From the NCBI GenBank assembly GCA_902587315.1, contig CACIKW010000004.1, forward strand, positions 1 through 58,506: a stretch of 58,506 nt of DNA, in the 5' to 3' direction. Below, in pieces: positions 16,792 to 27,000 of the stretch; positions within the stretch are counted from its first letter, which is position 1; every line of letters begins with the position of its first letter. The stretch is from an uncultured Pelagibacteraceae bacterium (GTDB lineage Bacteria > Pseudomonadota > Alphaproteobacteria > Pelagibacterales > Pelagibacteraceae). The notes below the pieces were generated by a model. The model saw nothing but the letters and a program-made list of their open reading frames with translations. It ran no database searches and had not been told where the DNA came from. Both the position numbers and the translations under genes were made by a program.

Positions 16792-18516
16792 ATGAAAAAC
16801 AAACTTTTAGTTCCTGATATCGGAGATTTTGAAAAAGTGGAAATTATAGAAATTTTAGTCAAATCTGGAGATAATATTAAAAAAAATGACTCAGTAGTGA
16901 CCTTAGAAAGTGACAAGTCTAGTGTTGAAGTTCCATCAATTTATGAAGGAATAGTAGAATCTGTTGATGTAAAGATAGGAGACAAAGTATCAAAAGGTGA
17001 TTTGCTTATAACTTTAAGTGGTGAAAAAAAATCTGAAGATGCTTCAAAAAAAACTGTAGAAGAAAAGGTACCTCCACATACTGAAAAAATAATCAAAGAA
17101 GCAGAGGATACTTTAGTTTTAAAAGAAGAAGTAAAAGAAAATGAGAAAAAAATAAAAAAAAAAGAAAAAATTGAGACTTCAGGAAAAGATGATATTGATC
17201 CTACGGAGACAAAAGAATGGATAGAATCTCTTTCAGCAGTTATAGAAAATGATGGAAAAAAAAGAGCTCAGTTTTTGATAAAGCAATTAATAGAGCATTC
17301 TTATAAAGAAGGTTCTGATTTAGTTTTATCGAGAAATACACCTTACATAAATACAATTTCTCCAGAAGAAGAAGTAAAATCTCCAGGTGATCAAAACATA
17401 GAAAGAAAAATTAGATCTTTAATTAGATGGAATGCAGCTGCAATGGTAGTAAGAGCAAATAAAAAAAATCCTGAACTTGGTGGTCATATAGGCACATTTG
17501 CATCTGCAGCTACACTCTACGATGTTGGTATGAATCATTTTTGGAGAGCTAAAAACAACAAGTTTGGTGGAGATTTAATATATTTTCAGGGACATAGTGC
17601 ACCGGGTATGTATGCAAGGGCATTTTTAGAAGGAAGACTAAGTGAAAAACAGCTAGATAGATTTAGACAAGAAGTAAATCCAGGAGGACTTTCATCATAT
17701 CCACACCCATGGCTGATGCCAGAATTTTGGCAGTTCCCAACTGTTTCAATGGGACTCGGTCCAATCATGTCAATTTATCAAGCACGATTTAATAAATATT
17801 TGATCAATAGAGGTTTACTAAAAGATGAAGGAAGAAAAATTTGGTGTTTTTTAGGTGATGGAGAAACTGACGAACCCGAATCTTTAGGAGCCATAGGTTT
17901 AGCAGCTAGAGAAAAGTTAGATAATTTAATTTTTGTTGTTAACTGTAATCTCCAAAGACTGGATGGACCGGTAAGGGGTAATGGAAAAATAATTCAAGAA
18001 TTGGAAGGAATATTTAGGGGAGCAGGATGGAATGTGATTAAAGTGATTTGGGGATCTTATTGGGATCAATTATTAGCAAAAGACAAAACTGGATTATTAA
18101 TAAAGAGAATGGGAGAAGCGGTTGATGGTGAATATCAAGCATTTAAAGCCAAAGGTGGTGCTTATGTAAGAGAAAAATTTTTTGGAAAATATCCAGAATT
18201 ATTAGATATGGTTTCTCAGATGACAGATAAAGATATATGGAAATTAAATAGAGGAGGTCACGATCCTCATAAAGTTTATGCTGCATATAATTCTGCAATT
18301 CAAAATAAAGGCACCCCTACAGTTATACTTGCAAAAACAATTAAAGGATATGGAATGGGTAAATCAGGTGAAAGTATGAATACCACGCATCAACAAAAAA
18401 AATTAGGAGAAGAAGATCTTTTATATTATAGAGATAGATTCGATTTGCCTTTAACTGACGAACAAGTAAAAAATGTTGAATATTATAGACCTCCCCCCAA
18501 ATTCTGCAGAAATTAA
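16792..18516 (+). CDS. aceE: Pyruvate dehydrogenase E1 (AceE type) with N-terminal lipoyl domain, first part before a frameshift
   Basis: Thiamine-diphosphate E1 of the pyruvate dehydrogenase complex, homodimeric AceE type. Residues 1-77 are a lipoyl domain with lipoyl-lysine Lys42 in LESDKSSVEV. A Lys/Glu-rich linker runs to about residue 135. The E1 part then begins (DPTETKEWIESL) and includes the thiamine motif GDGETDEPES starting at residue 355 and ending NCNLQRLDGP. The frame ends early at 18516, just after RPPP. The rest of AceE continues in the next frame from 18497, so the C-run at 18493-18498 holds one base too many relative to the expected RPPPNSAEIKYL. Joined, the protein would be 1015 residues. 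The E2 gene that follows has no lipoyl domain. Confidence 0.88.
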   Translation: MKNKLLVPDIGDFEKVEIIEILVKSGDNIKKNDSVVTLESDKSSVEVPSIYEGIVESVDVKIGDKVSKGDLLITLSGEKKSEDASKKTVEEKVPPHTEKIIKEAEDTLVLKEEVKENEKKIKKKEKIETSGKDDIDPTETKEWIESLSAVIENDGKKRAQFLIKQLIEHSYKEGSDLVLSRNTPYINTISPEEEVKSPGDQNIERKIRSLIRWNAAAMVVRANKKNPELGGHIGTFASAATLYDVGMNHFWRAKNNKFGGDLIYFQGHSAPGMYARAFLEGRLSEKQLDRFRQEVNPGGLSSYPHPWLMPEFWQFPTVSMGLGPIMSIYQARFNKYLINRGLLKDEGRKIWCFLGDGETDEPESLGAIGLAAREKLDNLIFVVNCNLQRLDGPVRGNGKIIQELEGIFRGAGWNVIKVIWGSYWDQLLAKDKTGLLIKRMGEAVDGEYQAFKAKGGAYVREKFFGKYPELLDMVSQMTDKDIWKLNRGGHDPHKVYAAYNSAIQNKGTPTVILAKTIKGYGMGKSGESMNTTHQQKKLGEEDLLYYRDRFDLPLTDEQVKNVEYYRPPPKFCRN

Positions 18517-19840
18517 ATATTTAAAAGAATGTAGATTAAAATTAGGTGGCAATTTGCCCGAAAGAACATCTTTTGCAAAATCTATTAAAACTCCTCCAGT
18601 AGACATTTTTAGTGCTATGAAAGAATCAACTGGAAAAAAAGAAATGTCCACAACAATGATTTTAGTTAGAATGTTAACAAGTTTATTAAGAGATAAAAAT
18701 GTAGCTCCCCGCTTAGTGCCAATTATACCAGATGAAGCACGTACATTTGGAATGGAAGGATTTTTTCAAAAAATTGGAATTTACGCTCACGAAGGTCAAA
18801 AATATGAACCCGTAGACTCTGAACAGTTAAGTTCTTATAGAGAAGACGTTAAGGGACAGGTGTTAGAAGAAGGCATTACAGAAGCAGGTGCAATGTCATC
18901 ATGGATAGCAGCAGGAACTTCATATTCAAATCATGATATTTCAATGATCCCAATTTATATATTTTATTCGATGTTTGGATTTCAGAGAACAGGTGACTTT
19001 GCCTGGGCAGCTGGAGATAATCAAACTAGAGGTTTTTTAATAGGGGCAACAGCAGGAAGGACTACTCTTGCAGGAGAAGGTTTACAACATGGTGATGGAC
19101 ATAGTCATATAATGTCTTCCGTTATACCTAATTGTAAATCTTATGATCCAACTTTTGGATATGAATTAGCTACAATATTTAGAGAAGGGCTTAGAAGAAT
19201 GTATGAAAAACAGGAAAATATTTTTTATTACATTACTACTATGAACGAAAACTACTCTCATCCATCAATGCCAAAAGATAAAAATGTTGAAAAAGGGATA
19301 TTAAAAGGAATGTATTTATTTAAAGAATTTGAAAAATACAAGAAAATTAAAATTCAATTATTAGGTTCAGGCACAATATTAAGAGAAATGATTGCTGCAG
19401 CTGAAATTTTACAGAAAGATTATAAAATAGATAGCAATGTATGGAGCGTCACAAGTTTTAATGAACTTAGAAAAGAAGCTATAGAAGTAGAAAGATATAA
19501 TCTTTTAAATCCAGATAAAAAACCAAAACAAAATTACATTGAAGAATGTTTATCTACAACAGAAGGTCCAGTAGTATCTGCCTCTGATTATATGAGATTA
19601 AATTCTGATCAAATCAGACCCTTTGTAAGAAAAAGTTTTTACTCTTTTGGAACAGATGGATATGGTAGAAGCGATACAAGAAAAAACCTAAGAAAATTTT
19701 TTGAAGTAGATAAGGAACATATTGTTACATATTCATTAAGTGTACTAGCCAAAGAACAATTAATACCATCTAAATATGCTGAAGATGCGATAAAAAAATA
19801 TAATATTGATCCAGAAAAACCGATTCCTACAAAACTATAA
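18473..19840 (+). CDS. aceE: Pyruvate dehydrogenase E1 (AceE), second part after the frameshift
   Basis: The C-terminal half of AceE. The frame opens formally at ATG 18473 but has no ribosome-binding site, and homology begins only at NSAEIKYLKECRLKLGG, which continues the first part without gap or overlap. Strongly conserved AceE stretches follow: STTMILVRML, RLVPIIPDEARTFGMEG, QVLEEGITEAGAMSSWIAAGTSYS, IYIFYSMFGFQRTGDFAWAAGDN, LAGEGLQHGDGHSH, YYITTMNENY and GTDGYGRSD near the end. If the shift is real and uncorrected, this half would be lost and the complex dead, which is unlikely in a cell with no other E1 nearby. A sequencing error or slippage is therefore more likely. Confidence 0.85.
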   Translation: MLNIIDLPPNSAEIKYLKECRLKLGGNLPERTSFAKSIKTPPVDIFSAMKESTGKKEMSTTMILVRMLTSLLRDKNVAPRLVPIIPDEARTFGMEGFFQKIGIYAHEGQKYEPVDSEQLSSYREDVKGQVLEEGITEAGAMSSWIAAGTSYSNHDISMIPIYIFYSMFGFQRTGDFAWAAGDNQTRGFLIGATAGRTTLAGEGLQHGDGHSHIMSSVIPNCKSYDPTFGYELATIFREGLRRMYEKQENIFYYITTMNENYSHPSMPKDKNVEKGILKGMYLFKEFEKYKKIKIQLLGSGTILREMIAAAEILQKDYKIDSNVWSVTSFNELRKEAIEVERYNLLNPDKKPKQNYIEECLSTTEGPVVSASDYMRLNSDQIRPFVRKSFYSFGTDGYGRSDTRKNLRKFFEVDKEHIVTYSLSVLAKEQLIPSKYAEDAIKKYNIDPEKPIPTKL

Positions 19841-19843
19841 AAA

Positions 19844-20749
19844 ATGTCAGAAGATAAAAAAATATTTACCACTCCTAATGTAAGAAAATTTGCAAGGGAA
19901 TTGGGAGCAAATATAAGCGAGATAAAAGGAACTCAAAGAAAAGGAAGAGTAAGTCATGAAGATGTAAAAAATTTTATAAATAATCAATTAAATGAAAATA
20001 AACAACCAAACAAATCAAAAATAGAGTTTAAACATTCAGAGTTTGGAGAAGTTGAAATAAAAGAAATACCAAGAGTAAAAAAAATAGCTGCTCCCCATCT
20101 TTTAAACTCTTGGCAGACTATTCCACATGTTACTCATCACGATGAGGCAGATGTTACAGAGCTTGAAGAATTCCGAGCATCACTTACTGATATAAATACA
20201 GGGGAAAAGAAAAAGATGTCACCTTTAGTTTTTATAATTAAATCTTTAGTAGCAACAATGAAAAAATATCCTAGTTTTAACTCGTCTATAGATGAAATCA
20301 ATGAAGGAAAAATGACATTAAAAAAATACTTTCATATTGGTATTGCAGTTGATACTGAGCATGGACTAATGGTACCAAAAATTAGAGATGTAAATAAAAA
20401 AAATCTTAACCAAATATCTTTAGAGCTGAAAGAAGTAAGTGAAAAATGTCGAAAACTTAAAATTGATAAAAAAGAATTTTTTGGTGGATCAATGACAATT
20501 ACTAGTTTGGGTGGAATAGGAGGATCATTTTTTACACCAATAATTAATTATCCGGAAGTAGCAATTTTGGGAGTTGGAAGAACTTATTATAAGCAAGTTT
20601 TAATTGATAATGAATTTCAAAAAAGAATTATGCTTCCATTGTCATTGTCCTATGATCACAGAATTATAGATGGAGCAGAAGCTGCTAGATTTTCCAATGA
20701 ATTAAAAGATAATCTTGGAAAAAACTTTGCTTATAAATTGGCACTATAA
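19844..20749 (+). CDS. aceF: Pyruvate dehydrogenase E2 (dihydrolipoamide acetyltransferase) lacking a lipoyl domain
   Basis: The acetyltransferase core of the pyruvate dehydrogenase complex. The 301-residue protein starts directly with the peripheral-subunit-binding domain (residues about 8-46, TTPNVRKFARELGANISEIKG and GRVSHEDV). After a short linker comes the catalytic domain, with the active His272 in SYDHRIIDG. The usual N-terminal lipoyl domain, which carries acetyl between E1, E2 and E3, is absent; the only one in this operon is fused to E1. Normal AceF is 430-650 residues. The gene starts 3 bp after the aceE stop. No E3 (lpd) gene is in the window. Confidence 0.9.
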   Translation: MSEDKKIFTTPNVRKFARELGANISEIKGTQRKGRVSHEDVKNFINNQLNENKQPNKSKIEFKHSEFGEVEIKEIPRVKKIAAPHLLNSWQTIPHVTHHDEADVTELEEFRASLTDINTGEKKKMSPLVFIIKSLVATMKKYPSFNSSIDEINEGKMTLKKYFHIGIAVDTEHGLMVPKIRDVNKKNLNQISLELKEVSEKCRKLKIDKKEFFGGSMTITSLGGIGGSFFTPIINYPEVAILGVGRTYYKQVLIDNEFQKRIMLPLSLSYDHRIIDGAEAARFSNELKDNLGKNFAYKLAL

Positions 20750-20751
20750 TT

Positions 20752-21660
20752 ATGTCTAAGCCAGTTTCAATTATTAGTGCCCTTTTTTGTACATTAATCT
20801 GGGGAACTACTTTCATTGCGCAAGAAACAGGCATGGAAAAAATAGGACCATATACTTTTAATGCTGTAAGATTTTTTGTAGGCTTTATTGCTTTAATTCC
20901 ATTTTACTTAATTTTAGAAAAAACTAATACCAAAAGAATAATTTCAAAAGACAAAAGAAAATTTATTTATCTTTCAGTATTGATTGGAATTTTTTTATTT
21001 TTAGCTTCTGTTTTTCAACAAGTAGCATTGATTTATACAGATGTTGCTAATGCTGCATTTGTTACAATATTTTATGTACCAATGGTACCAATAATTGTTT
21101 TTTTTCTTTTTAAAAAAACTATTCATTGGAGTGTTTGGCCTTCTGCAATGCTTTGTGTGATCGGTGGTTATTTATTAACTAATTTTCAAGATGCTACAAT
21201 TAGATTAGGAGATTCCCTTGTTGTAGTAAGCGCTATTTTTTGGGCATTACATATAATATTTATTGGTAAAATTATTGAAGAGTTCAACACACCTATCTTA
21301 ATTGGTTTAGTACAAACATTAGTTGTTTCGTCATGCTCTATAGTATTAAGTTTAATTTTTGAGGAATTTATAATATCTAATATTCTATCTCACAAAGTAC
21401 AGATTTTATATGCTGGAATTTTATCTGGAGGATTTGCTTTTGTTTTACAAATCTATGCGCAAAAAAATATTACACCCGCTCCTGCAGCAATAATTTTTTC
21501 GTTAGAAGGAGTTTTTGCTGCTATTGCAGCATGGATTATATTAAATCAAATATTAAGTTTTAATAACATTCTTGGATGCGCATTAATTTTATTTGGTGTT
21601 ATATTTTCTCAATTATTACCTAATTTTGAAAACAAATTAAGAGTATACAATAACAAATAA
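20752..21660 (+). CDS. DMT-superfamily (EamA) permease
   Basis: A 302-residue membrane protein with ten predicted helices in two EamA repeats: LFCTLIWGTTFIAQETGM opens the first and VVVSAIFWALHIIFIGKIIEEF the second. EamA proteins export or import metabolites such as amino acids; direction and substrate cannot be read here. It starts 2 bp after the aceF stop and could be co-transcribed, but nothing ties it to pyruvate metabolism. Its 3' end overlaps uppP by 24 bp tail to tail. Confidence 0.85.
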   Translation: MSKPVSIISALFCTLIWGTTFIAQETGMEKIGPYTFNAVRFFVGFIALIPFYLILEKTNTKRIISKDKRKFIYLSVLIGIFLFLASVFQQVALIYTDVANAAFVTIFYVPMVPIIVFFLFKKTIHWSVWPSAMLCVIGGYLLTNFQDATIRLGDSLVVVSAIFWALHIIFIGKIIEEFNTPILIGLVQTLVVSSCSIVLSLIFEEFIISNILSHKVQILYAGILSGGFAFVLQIYAQKNITPAPAAIIFSLEGVFAAIAAWIILNQILSFNNILGCALILFGVIFSQLLPNFENKLRVYNNK

Positions 21661-22404
21661 TAATCCAGCTAAAATAATTCTATAATAAACAAATATTTTT
21701 AATGAAAATTTTTTTGTAAAAGCTAAAAAATATTTAATAGTTAGGTAGGAGAAAAAAAAAGAAAGAAATACAGCAAATATTGTTAAAATATTAAATTGTA
21801 AATTTTGATTAATAATATCTTTTAGTCCCAATATACTTGCACCTGCGAGAGCAGGAATAGATAAGTAAAATGAAATTTTTGATGAGTCATATCTATTAAA
21901 ATTTAAAAATCTCCCAGCAGTAATTACTATTCCAGATCTACTAACTCCAGGTATTAATGCAAGAATTTGAAATAATCCAATAACAAATATATTTTTAATG
22001 CTTAAGTTTTCATTAAATTTTTTTGTAATTTTAAAATTATCTGCAAAATATAAAAGTATTCCAAAAAATAGGGTAGACCAAGCTATTACTTCTATATTTC
22101 TCAAATAGTATATTAGACCACTAGTATATAATAGAAGTCCAATTACTATTATTGGAAGTGAACCAATTATTATTAGCAATGCTAAACTTTTATTATTAAA
22201 AAAATTTAATAGATCTTTTCTAAAAAAAACTATTATTGCTAATAGTGATCCAAGATGTAAACCCACATCTATTACTAAGGAGCTAGAGGAAAAATTACTA
22301 AGCTCAGATATTAAAATTAAGTGTGCAGAAGAACTAACCGGAATAAATTCTGAAATTCCTTGAACAATTGATAAAATAAAAGTCTCAAAATAATTAGAAA
22401 TCAT
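21637..22404 (-). CDS. uppP: Undecaprenyl-diphosphatase UppP
   Basis: An inner-membrane phosphatase (BacA/UppP) that removes a phosphate from undecaprenyl diphosphate so that the lipid carrier can be reused for peptidoglycan and surface glycans. The 255-residue protein shows both signature regions: SIVQGISEFIPVSSSAHLIL near the N-terminus and LIPGVSRSGIVITAGRFL in the second half, with the catalytic Glu and Arg inside them. Length and helix count are typical. It is monocistronic and converges on the EamA gene. Confidence 0.93.
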   Translation of the reverse strand: MISNYFETFILSIVQGISEFIPVSSSAHLILISELSNFSSSSLVIDVGLHLGSLLAIIVFFRKDLLNFFNNKSLALLIIIGSLPIIVIGLLLYTSGLIYYLRNIEVIAWSTLFFGILLYFADNFKITKKFNENLSIKNIFVIGLFQILALIPGVSRSGIVITAGRFLNFNRYDSSKISFYLSIPALAGASILGLKDIINQNLQFNILTIFAVFLSFFFSYLTIKYFLAFTKKFSLKIFVYYRIILAGLLFVIVYS

Positions 22405-22519
22405 TAGGATTGTTCCTTCCTAAAGAAATTAATATCAAAATAAAGCAATTACATGTTTGCATATTAGCAATGTTAGTACTGCAAAAAAGTAGCAAAATAT
22501 AACGTTTTAACAATATTTT

Positions 22520-22572
22520 GGTCAGCACATATGACCTAAATTATCTTTAAGTAGCGATTTAATTGATATAAT
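22520..22572 (+). promoter_or_regulatory. Candidate gltD promoter region with inverted repeat
   Basis: An inverted repeat GGTCA-N7-TGACC spans 22520-22536. A perfect -10 box TATAAT lies at 22567-22572, only 11 bp before the first gltD ATG at 22584; the -35 position (TCTTTA) is poor. If this -10 is used the transcript would have almost no leader. The repeat would lie near -45 to -60, a usual place for an activator. Confidence 0.35.
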
Positions 22573-22583
22573 TCTAGCTAAAT

Positions 22584-24023
22584 ATGAAAGAAAAAATGCT
22601 AAAATTTGTTGAGTTAGATCAGCAATCTCCACATAAAAGATCTGTTAATGAAAGAACGGAGGATTTTGCTGAAATTTATAAGGAATTTATTAATAAAAAA
22701 GCCGAAGAACAATCTAGCAGATGTTCACAATGTGGAGTTCCATTTTGTCAAGTTCACTGTCCGTTAAGTAATAATATTCCAGATTGGTTAAAACTAACAG
22801 CAGAGGGAAGACTAGAGGAAGCTTACCATTTGTCTCAGAGCACTAATAATATGCCAGAAGTTTGTGGAAGAATATGCCCCCAAGATAGATTATGTGAAGG
22901 AAATTGCGTTATTGAACAATCAGGACATGGAACAGTTACAATTGGTTCAATAGAAAAATTTATTACCGAAAATGCATGGGAAAATGGTTGGATTAAACCA
23001 CTAAAAATATCAAATAATAAAAATCAAAGTATAGGAATTATAGGAGCAGGCCCAGCAGGGTTAGCCTGCGCTGAAGAGTTAAGAAAAAAAGGTTATCATA
23101 TAACGATATATGATAGATATGATAGACCTGGCGGACTTTTAATTTATGGGATACCAAATTTCAAATTAGAAAAATATGTAGTTGAAAGAAGAACAAATCT
23201 TTTAAAAGAGAGTGGAATTAAATTTGTTCAAAATATCGAAGTAGGAAAAAAAATAAAATTACCAGAACTAAGAAAAAAACATGATGCAATATTAATTGCT
23301 ACCGGAGTATACAAAGCACGAGAAATTGATTTACCAGGAAGTGAATTAAAAAATATATTTCCAGCAATGGATTTTTTGACTGCTTCAAATAAAAAGGGCC
23401 TAGGAGATAAAGTTGAGCTATTTGATAACGGCACACTTAATGCGAAAGATAAAAATGTAGTAGTAATCGGAGGTGGAGATACTGCTATGGATTGTGTGAG
23501 AACATGCATAAGGCAAAATGCTAAATCAGTTAAATGCTTATATAGAAGAGATAGAGAAAATATGCCTGGCTCTGCAAGGGAGGTACATAATGCAGAGGAC
23601 GAGGGAGTTAAGTTTTTATGGTTATCTAATCCAAAAGAATTTATAGGAAAAAATTTTATAAAAAGTTTAATTGCAAATAAGATAAAACTAGGTGAACCCG
23701 ATGATAGTGGAAGAAGAAAGCCAATCGTTCAAAATGGATCTGAGTTTAAATTACAAGCAGATATGATCATAAAAGCACTTGGTTTTGATCCAGAAGAATT
23801 ACCAAAATTATTTGGTGAAGAAGAACTAAAAGTGACAAAATGGGGAACAATAAAAATTAATTTTGATACCTTAGAAACAAACATTCCCGGTGTGTTTGCT
23901 GCAGGCGATATAGTACGTGGAGCTTCTTTAGTTGTGTGGGCTATAAAAGATGGAAGAGAAGCAGCTATTTCAATAGATAAATATTTAGAAAATAAAATAA
24001 AAAAAGAGCAAAAGGTTGCATGA
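22584..24023 (+). CDS. gltD: Glutamate synthase small subunit
   Basis: The NADPH-dependent beta subunit of glutamate synthase, which feeds electrons to GltB for glutamine plus 2-oxoglutarate to two glutamates. The 479-residue protein has the N-terminal cysteine groups (CSQCGVPFCQVHCP and CGRICPQDRLCEGNC) for iron-sulfur clusters, the FAD fold GIIGAGPAGLACAEEL, a second nucleotide fold VVVIGGGDTAMDCV, and the C-terminal FAD motif GVFAAGDIVRG. No ribosome-binding site precedes ATG 22584; ATG 22596 is an alternative four codons in. The last four bases overlap gltB (ATGA), so translation is coupled. The order is gltD-gltB, the reverse of the common gltBD. Confidence 0.93.
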   Translation: MKEKMLKFVELDQQSPHKRSVNERTEDFAEIYKEFINKKAEEQSSRCSQCGVPFCQVHCPLSNNIPDWLKLTAEGRLEEAYHLSQSTNNMPEVCGRICPQDRLCEGNCVIEQSGHGTVTIGSIEKFITENAWENGWIKPLKISNNKNQSIGIIGAGPAGLACAEELRKKGYHITIYDRYDRPGGLLIYGIPNFKLEKYVVERRTNLLKESGIKFVQNIEVGKKIKLPELRKKHDAILIATGVYKAREIDLPGSELKNIFPAMDFLTASNKKGLGDKVELFDNGTLNAKDKNVVVIGGGDTAMDCVRTCIRQNAKSVKCLYRRDRENMPGSAREVHNAEDEGVKFLWLSNPKEFIGKNFIKSLIANKIKLGEPDDSGRRKPIVQNGSEFKLQADMIIKALGFDPEELPKLFGEEELKVTKWGTIKINFDTLETNIPGVFAAGDIVRGASLVVWAIKDGREAAISIDKYLENKIKKEQKVA

Positions 24024-27000
24024 AAAATTTAAGATTAAAAAATTTAAATCTACTAAAAAAAAACCATGTCTATTCTGAAAAACAAGAGCATGATGCATGT
24101 GGTGTGGGGTTGGTAGCTTCCACAGAGGGAAAAAAATCAAGAAAAGTTGTTGAGTATGGGATTAAAGCTTTAAAAGCTGTTTGGCACAGAGGGGCTGTTG
24201 ATGCAGATGGCAAAACTGGAGACGGTGCAGGTCTACATATCGAAATTCCTTATGATTTTTTTGTAGAAAAAATAAAAACCAAAGGACACAAGCATGATGG
24301 TTCAGAAATATGTGTTGGTATGGTTTTTTTACCAAGAGACAATTTCAATGTTCAAGAAACTTGTAAAACTATTTTTGAAAAAGAACTTACAAATTCAAAT
24401 TTTAAAATTTATGGATGGAGACAAGTTCCAATAAATACAAAAGTTTTGGGTGAAAAGGCTAATAGTAATAGACCTGAAATTACTCAAGTCATATTTAAGC
24501 CTAATGATAAGAATTTAAAAGATATAGATTTAGAAAGAAAATTATATGAGATTAGAAGAAAAATTGAAAATGAAGTAATTAAAAATAATTTAGATGGTTT
24601 TTATATCTGTTCTTTAAGTGCTAAATCGATAATTTATAAAGGCATGTTTTTAGCAGAAGCCTTGTCTGATTTTTATACTGATTTAAATGATCAACGATTT
24701 GTTTCTAGGTACGCAATATTTCATCAAAGATTTTCTACAAATACATTTCCAAGTTGGGATTTAGCGCAGCCTTTTAGAGCTATAGCACACAATGGAGAAA
24801 TAAATACTTTTAAAGGAAACTGCAATTGGATGAAAGTGCATGAAAATGAAATGGAAAGCACATTATTTGAAAATATAGAAAATTTAAAACCAGTAATTCA
24901 ACCAGGAGCGTCAGACTCAGCAGCTTTAGATAATGTTTTTGAATTATTAAATATCTCTGGACAGCCTGCACCTTTAGCAAAATTAATGTTAATTCCAGAT
25001 GCATGGTCTAAAAAAAGTAAAATATTACCAAGAGATCATCAAAAACTATTTAATTTTTTAAATAGTACCATGGAACCATGGGATGGCCCCGCTGCAATAG
25101 CTGCCACAGATAATGAGTGGGCAATTGTTGCAAATGATAGAAATGGCCTTAGACCACTAAGATATATCTTAACAAATGATAATTTATTATTTGCTGGTTC
25201 AGAGACAGGAATGATTGATTTAAACGAAAAAAAAATTATTTCAAAGGGAAGACTAGGACCAGGTGATATTTTAGGCGTTAGGATTAAAAAAGGAAAAGTT
25301 TATACAAATAACCAAATTAAAGATTATCTAGCAAAAGAATATAAACATTTTAACAACCAAATTATAGATCTTGATAAAAAAATTAAAATTAATAAGGAAA
25401 AAATTATTTTTAGTGGATCTGAATTAAGAAAAAGACAGCATTCTTTCGGTTTAAGTATTGAAGATTTAGAACTAATTCTCCATCCTATGGTTGAGGAAGC
25501 TAAAGAAGCAGTTGGCTCAATGGGTGATGATACTCCCCTTGCTGTCTTATCTGATTATTATAGGCCTCTATATCACTTTTTTAGACAAAATTTTAGTCAA
25601 GTTACTAATCCACCAATAGATTCGTTAAGAGAAAATAAAGTTATGAGTTTAAAAACAAGATTTGGAAATTTGGGAAATATTTTAAACTTTGATAAATTAA
25701 CTAAAAATAGCATATATGTTTTAGAAAGTCCTATTTTATCAAATTCACAATTTCAAAAATTTATTAATTTATTTGATAAAAAATCAAAAACAATTGATTG
25801 TACTTTTTCTTATGAAAAATCTCTTAAAGAAAGTTTAGACAATATTTTAGAAGAATCTTTAATTGCTGTAAGAGAAGGTGCAACACAGCTGATCTTATCA
25901 GATAAAGCTTTATCTGAAAAAAAGATAGCAATACCAATGCTTTTATGCGTAGGAGCAGTTAATAAGCATTTAATAAAAAATAAGTTGAGAGGATATATTT
26001 CTATAAATGTACAAACTGGAGATGCTTTAGATACTCACTCATTTGCTACTCTAATTGGAGTAGGAGCAACTACTGTAAATCCATATTTAGCTTTAGATAG
26101 CATATATCAACGTTACAAAAAAAATCTTTTTGGAAATTATAATTACGAAGAATGTATAGAAAGATATATCAAATCAGTAAATGCAGGCCTCTTAAAAATA
26201 ATGTCTAAAATGGGAATATCTGTTTTGAGTTCTTATAGGGGTGGCTGTAATTTTGAATCACTTGGCTTAAGTAGAAGCATAGTTTCAAAATACTTCCACG
26301 GAATAACTTCAAAAATTTCTGGTATAGGATTAATTGGTATAGAAAAAAAAATAAAAAATATTCATAAAGATGCATTTTATGGAAATGACAGTGTATTACC
26401 TATTGGAGGAATATATAAATATAGAAAAAAAGGAGAAACCCACCAATATCAAGGGAAATTAATTCACCTACTACAAAGTGCTGTAACAAATAATTCCATG
26501 GAAATTTACAAAAAATATGCAAAAGGTATTTATGATCTTCCACCAATAAACCTAAGGGATTTAATCGATTTTAGAAAGAGATATTTAAAAGCGTCAATAG
26601 ATATTTCAGAAGTTGAACCTGTATCAGAAATTTTAAAAAGATTTGGAAGTGGAAGCATGTCACATGGTGCTTTGTCAAAAGAGGCTCATGAAACTTTAGC
26701 TATAGGAATGAACAGAATAAAAGGGGCATCTTGCAGTGGTGAAGGTGGTGAAGACGAAAAAAGATTTAATTTGATGTCTAATAAAGATACTTCAAACTCA
26801 AGAGTAAAACAAATTGCTTCAGCTAGATTTGGTGTAACAATAAATTATTTAAATAATTGTAATGAAATAGAAATTAAAATAGCCCAAGGAGCTAAGCCTG
26901 GAGAAGGAGGTCAGTTGCCCGGTTTTAAAGTTACTAATGAGATTGCTAGACTTCGGCATTCCACTCCTGGAGTTACATTAATATCTCCTCCACCTCACCA

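Noticed and set aside
19844..20749. E2 truncated by a missed upstream lipoyl-domain frame
   Set aside because: Only 3 bp separate it from aceE, whose C-terminus is intact, so there is no room for a lost N-terminal domain.
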